Both the position numbers and the translations under genes were made by a program. A DNA stretch of 7,362 nucleotides from Alphaproteobacteria bacterium (GTDB taxonomy: Bacteria; Pseudomonadota; Alphaproteobacteria; Rhodospirillales; Rhodospirillaceae). The stretch's first letter is position 1. Every line of letters begins with the position of its first letter. The stretch spans positions 1-7,362 of the forward strand of contig JADGDA010000122.1 of the NCBI GenBank assembly GCA_015228695.1. The letters run 5' to 3'. Shown here piece by piece: positions 5,646 to 7,362 of the stretch. The notes beneath the pieces were generated by a model that saw only the letters and a list, made by a program, of their open reading frames with translations, did no database searches and was not told the origin of the DNA.

Positions 5646-6938
5646 ATGCTGTTCGGACTTTACCGCGCCCTGACGACCCTCGGCGGCCCGCTGATCGAAC
5701 GGCACCTGCGCCGCCGTCTCGCGCGCGGCAAGGAGGATCGGGACCGTTTCCCCGAACGGATGGGCGTCGCCGGACGCCCGCGTCCCGAGGGGGCGCTGGC
5801 GTGGCTGCATGCGGCCAGCGTCGGCGAGGCGCTTTCCATCCTGGTGGTGGTGGACCGCCTGTTGGCGGAAAGACCGGACCTGTCCGTGCTCGTCACCACC
5901 GGCACCGTCACCTCCGCCCGGATCATGACCGATCGTTTGGGGGGGCGCGCCTTCCACCAATATCATACCGTGGATCGCCTGCCCTGGGTCCGTCGTTTCC
6001 TGGACCACTGGCGCCCCGATCTGGTGCTGTGGACGGAGTCCGAATTCTGGCCCAACAGCCTTGCCGAGATCGGCGACCGGGGGATTCCGCTGATCCTGCT
6101 CAACGGCCGGGTTTCCGACCGTTCTTTCCGCCGCTGGAAGCTCTGGCCCGGTCTGATCCGGCGCGTTCTCGGAGCCTTCACCCTCTGCCTGGGACAGACC
6201 GGGGAAGATCGTGACCGCCTTGCCCGGATGGGAGCCGCCCGCGCCGAGTGCGTGGGCAACCTGAAGATGGCGGCCCCTCCCCTCCCCGCTCCCCCGGACG
6301 AACTCGACGCCCTCCGCGCCGCCGTCGCCGGCCGCCCGGCGTGGGTGGCCGCCAGCACCCATGCCGGAGAGGAGAGGATCGCCGCACGCATTCATCTCCG
6401 CCTCGCGGAGCGGGTGCCCGGACTTCTCACCCTCATCGTGCCGCGCCACCCCCCCCGTGGCCCCGAGATCGCCCTGGAACTGGAGCCGCTCGGCGTGACG
6501 GTCGCCCGCCGCGCCGCCGGCGCGCCCCTGGACGGAGGAAGCGGGATTTATCTCGCCGATACCATGGGAGAACTGGGCCTGTTCTTCCGCCTTGCGGACG
6601 TCGCCTTCATGGGCAAATCCCTGGTCCCCCTGGGAGGCCAAAATCCCCTGGAACCCGCCCGGCTCGGGTGCGCCGTGCTGTTCGGGCCGTTCATGGGGAA
6701 TTTCACGGAAATAGCCGCCCGGATGCTGATCGCCGGAGCCGCCCGGGAGGTCGCCGACGAGGAGGACCTGGAGCGGCTCCTGCTCGCCCTTCTCACCAAC
6801 CCGTCGCAACGGGAACGCATGGCCGAAGCGGCACGGGCGTTCGCCACCTCGGAGGCGGAGGGGGTGACGGACCGCCTGATGGACCTCCTCGCCCCTTTCC
6901 TCGACGCCGCCCAGGAGGCCGCCCGTGCGCGCTCCTGA
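5646..6938 (+). CDS. waaA: 3-deoxy-D-manno-octulosonic acid (Kdo) transferase
   Basis: WaaA (KdtA, family GT30) transfers Kdo from CMP-Kdo to the lipid A precursor at the inner face of the inner membrane. The 430-residue product has the expected length. The N-terminus MLFGLYRALTTLGGPLIER is the short membrane anchor. Then come WLHAASVGE with the catalytic glutamate at 61 (the family's SVGE glutamate), LVTTGTVTSARIM, LVLWTESEFWPN (Glu131), LLNGRVSDRSFRRW, GNLKMAAPP, and the C-terminal DTMGELGLFF (from 305) with GKSLVPLGGQNPLEPA, which binds the nucleotide sugar. The chosen ATG lies 4 bases after the acyltransferase stop. An upstream in-frame ATG at 5577 would add 23 basic, unconserved residues and a 65-base overlap, so it is rejected. 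No ribosome site is evident, which suggests coupling. Whether it adds one or two Kdo residues cannot be told. Confidence 0.94.
   Translation: MLFGLYRALTTLGGPLIERHLRRRLARGKEDRDRFPERMGVAGRPRPEGALAWLHAASVGEALSILVVVDRLLAERPDLSVLVTTGTVTSARIMTDRLGGRAFHQYHTVDRLPWVRRFLDHWRPDLVLWTESEFWPNSLAEIGDRGIPLILLNGRVSDRSFRRWKLWPGLIRRVLGAFTLCLGQTGEDRDRLARMGAARAECVGNLKMAAPPLPAPPDELDALRAAVAGRPAWVAASTHAGEERIAARIHLRLAERVPGLLTLIVPRHPPRGPEIALELEPLGVTVARRAAGAPLDGGSGIYLADTMGELGLFFRLADVAFMGKSLVPLGGQNPLEPARLGCAVLFGPFMGNFTEIAARMLIAGAAREVADEEDLERLLLALLTNPSQRERMAEAARAFATSEAEGVTDRLMDLLAPFLDAAQEAARARS
6913..6918 (+). promoter_or_regulatory. Ribosome binding site of lpxK inside the waaA 3' end
   Basis: A perfect AGGAGG lies 6 bases before the GTG at 6925, within the last codons of waaA. 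It decides the GTG start of lpxK and shows that this gene initiates in its own right despite overlapping waaA. Confidence 0.8.
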
Positions 6939-7362
6939 TTTCTGGGACGGGGATAGCCGGTTGGCCCATCTGCTGGAGCCGTTCGGCCTTCTCTACGCGG
7001 CGGCGGGGGCCTGGAGAATCGCCCATGCCCGCCCGGAGCGGGCTCCGGCCCCGGTGGTGTGCGTGGGCAATCTGGTGGCCGGCGGGGCGGGCAAGACTCC
7101 CGTGGCCCTCTCCCTGGCCGCCCTATTCCAGGCGCGGGGACGGGAGGTCCGCTTTCTCACCCGTGGCCATGGGGGCTCGGAGCGGGGGCCGCTTCGCGTC
7201 TCCCTCCCCCACCATACCGCCGACGAGGTTGGTGACGAGGCGCTGCTGCTGGCCGAGGCCGCGCCGACGGTCGTTTCCCGAGACCGGCGGCGGGGCGCGC
7301 CCGCCTGCGCCGGAGCGGACGTGATCCTCATGGACGACGGCCACCAGAATCCCTCCCTGTTC
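6925..7362 (+). CDS. lpxK: Tetraacyldisaccharide 4'-kinase LpxK (partial, C-terminus outside window)
   Basis: LpxK phosphorylates the 4' position of the tetraacyl disaccharide to give lipid IVA, the acceptor for WaaA. The frame opens at GTG 6925, supported by AGGAGG, overlaps waaA by 14 bases and runs 146 codons to the window edge without a stop. Visible family features are the N-terminal amphipathic region (FWDGDSRLAHLLEPFGLLY), the P-loop VGNLVAGGAGKTPVAL (about 51-66), FLTRGHGG in place of the usual LSRGYGG, the DEVGDEALLLA segment, VSRDRRRGA, and the Asp-Asp motif in VILMDDGHQNPSL near the window end. The pair of aspartates corresponds to the catalytic and metal-linked residues of the Walker B-like region. 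Roughly the first 40-45 percent of a usual protein is present. Nothing suggests it is broken, and the truncation is only the window boundary. Confidence 0.92.
   Translation, partial: MRAPDFWDGDSRLAHLLEPFGLLYAAAGAWRIAHARPERAPAPVVCVGNLVAGGAGKTPVALSLAALFQARGREVRFLTRGHGGSERGPLRVSLPHHTADEVGDEALLLAEAAPTVVSRDRRRGAPACAGADVILMDDGHQNPSLF

Noticed and set aside
5592..6809. A 405-codon minus-strand open frame opposite waaA
   Set aside because: It is a shadow of waaA, which has full GT30 motifs. The frame shows no domain and has antisense-type composition.

Overview
The window reads as a piece of a GC-rich Gram-negative chromosome, most likely an alphaproteobacterium of the Rhodospirillales type. This is inferred from the strong G/C preference at third codon positions, the lipid A/Kdo gene cluster, and a palindromic intergenic repeat of the kind scattered through alphaproteobacterial genomes. 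No RNA gene, insertion sequence, phage gene or CRISPR array was seen.

Left part (1-629, minus strand): two small genes for exported proteins. The first transcribed (629 to 327) is an unrecognised secreted Pro/Ala-rich protein of 100 residues. About 100 bases further on lies a gene (227 to beyond the window edge) for a Gly/Asn-rich exported protein resembling the periplasmic sulfur globule proteins of sulfur-oxidising bacteria. If that holds, the organism probably oxidises reduced sulfur and stores it in globules.

Middle part (630-2852): a divergent intergenic region with AT-rich and palindromic elements, then a coupled pair of plus-strand lipoprotein genes. These are an LpoB-family penicillin-binding-protein activator and a COG3014-type lipoprotein with TPR-like helices. 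Both carry lipoboxes and probably act together at the cell envelope, plausibly in control of peptidoglycan synthesis.

Right part (3120 to the end, plus strand): a tightly packed lipid A/LPS core operon. It holds an MsbA-type lipid exporter, a DUF374 lysophospholipid-acyltransferase-like protein that is a candidate LpxJ-type lipid A acyltransferase, the Kdo transferase WaaA, and the start of the lipid A 4'-kinase LpxK, cut by the window edge. The genes overlap or nearly touch: a 4-base ATGA overlap, a 4-base gap and a 14-base overlap. Together they would phosphorylate lipid A, add Kdo, probably add a secondary acyl chain, and flip the product across the inner membrane. A 267-base gap (2853-3119) before this operon holds the palindromic repeat and an AT-rich stretch that may contain its promoter.

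Most of the window is ordinary envelope biogenesis. The parts most worth a second look are the sulfur-globule-like gene with its unknown secreted neighbour, and the acyltransferase inside the lipid A operon.
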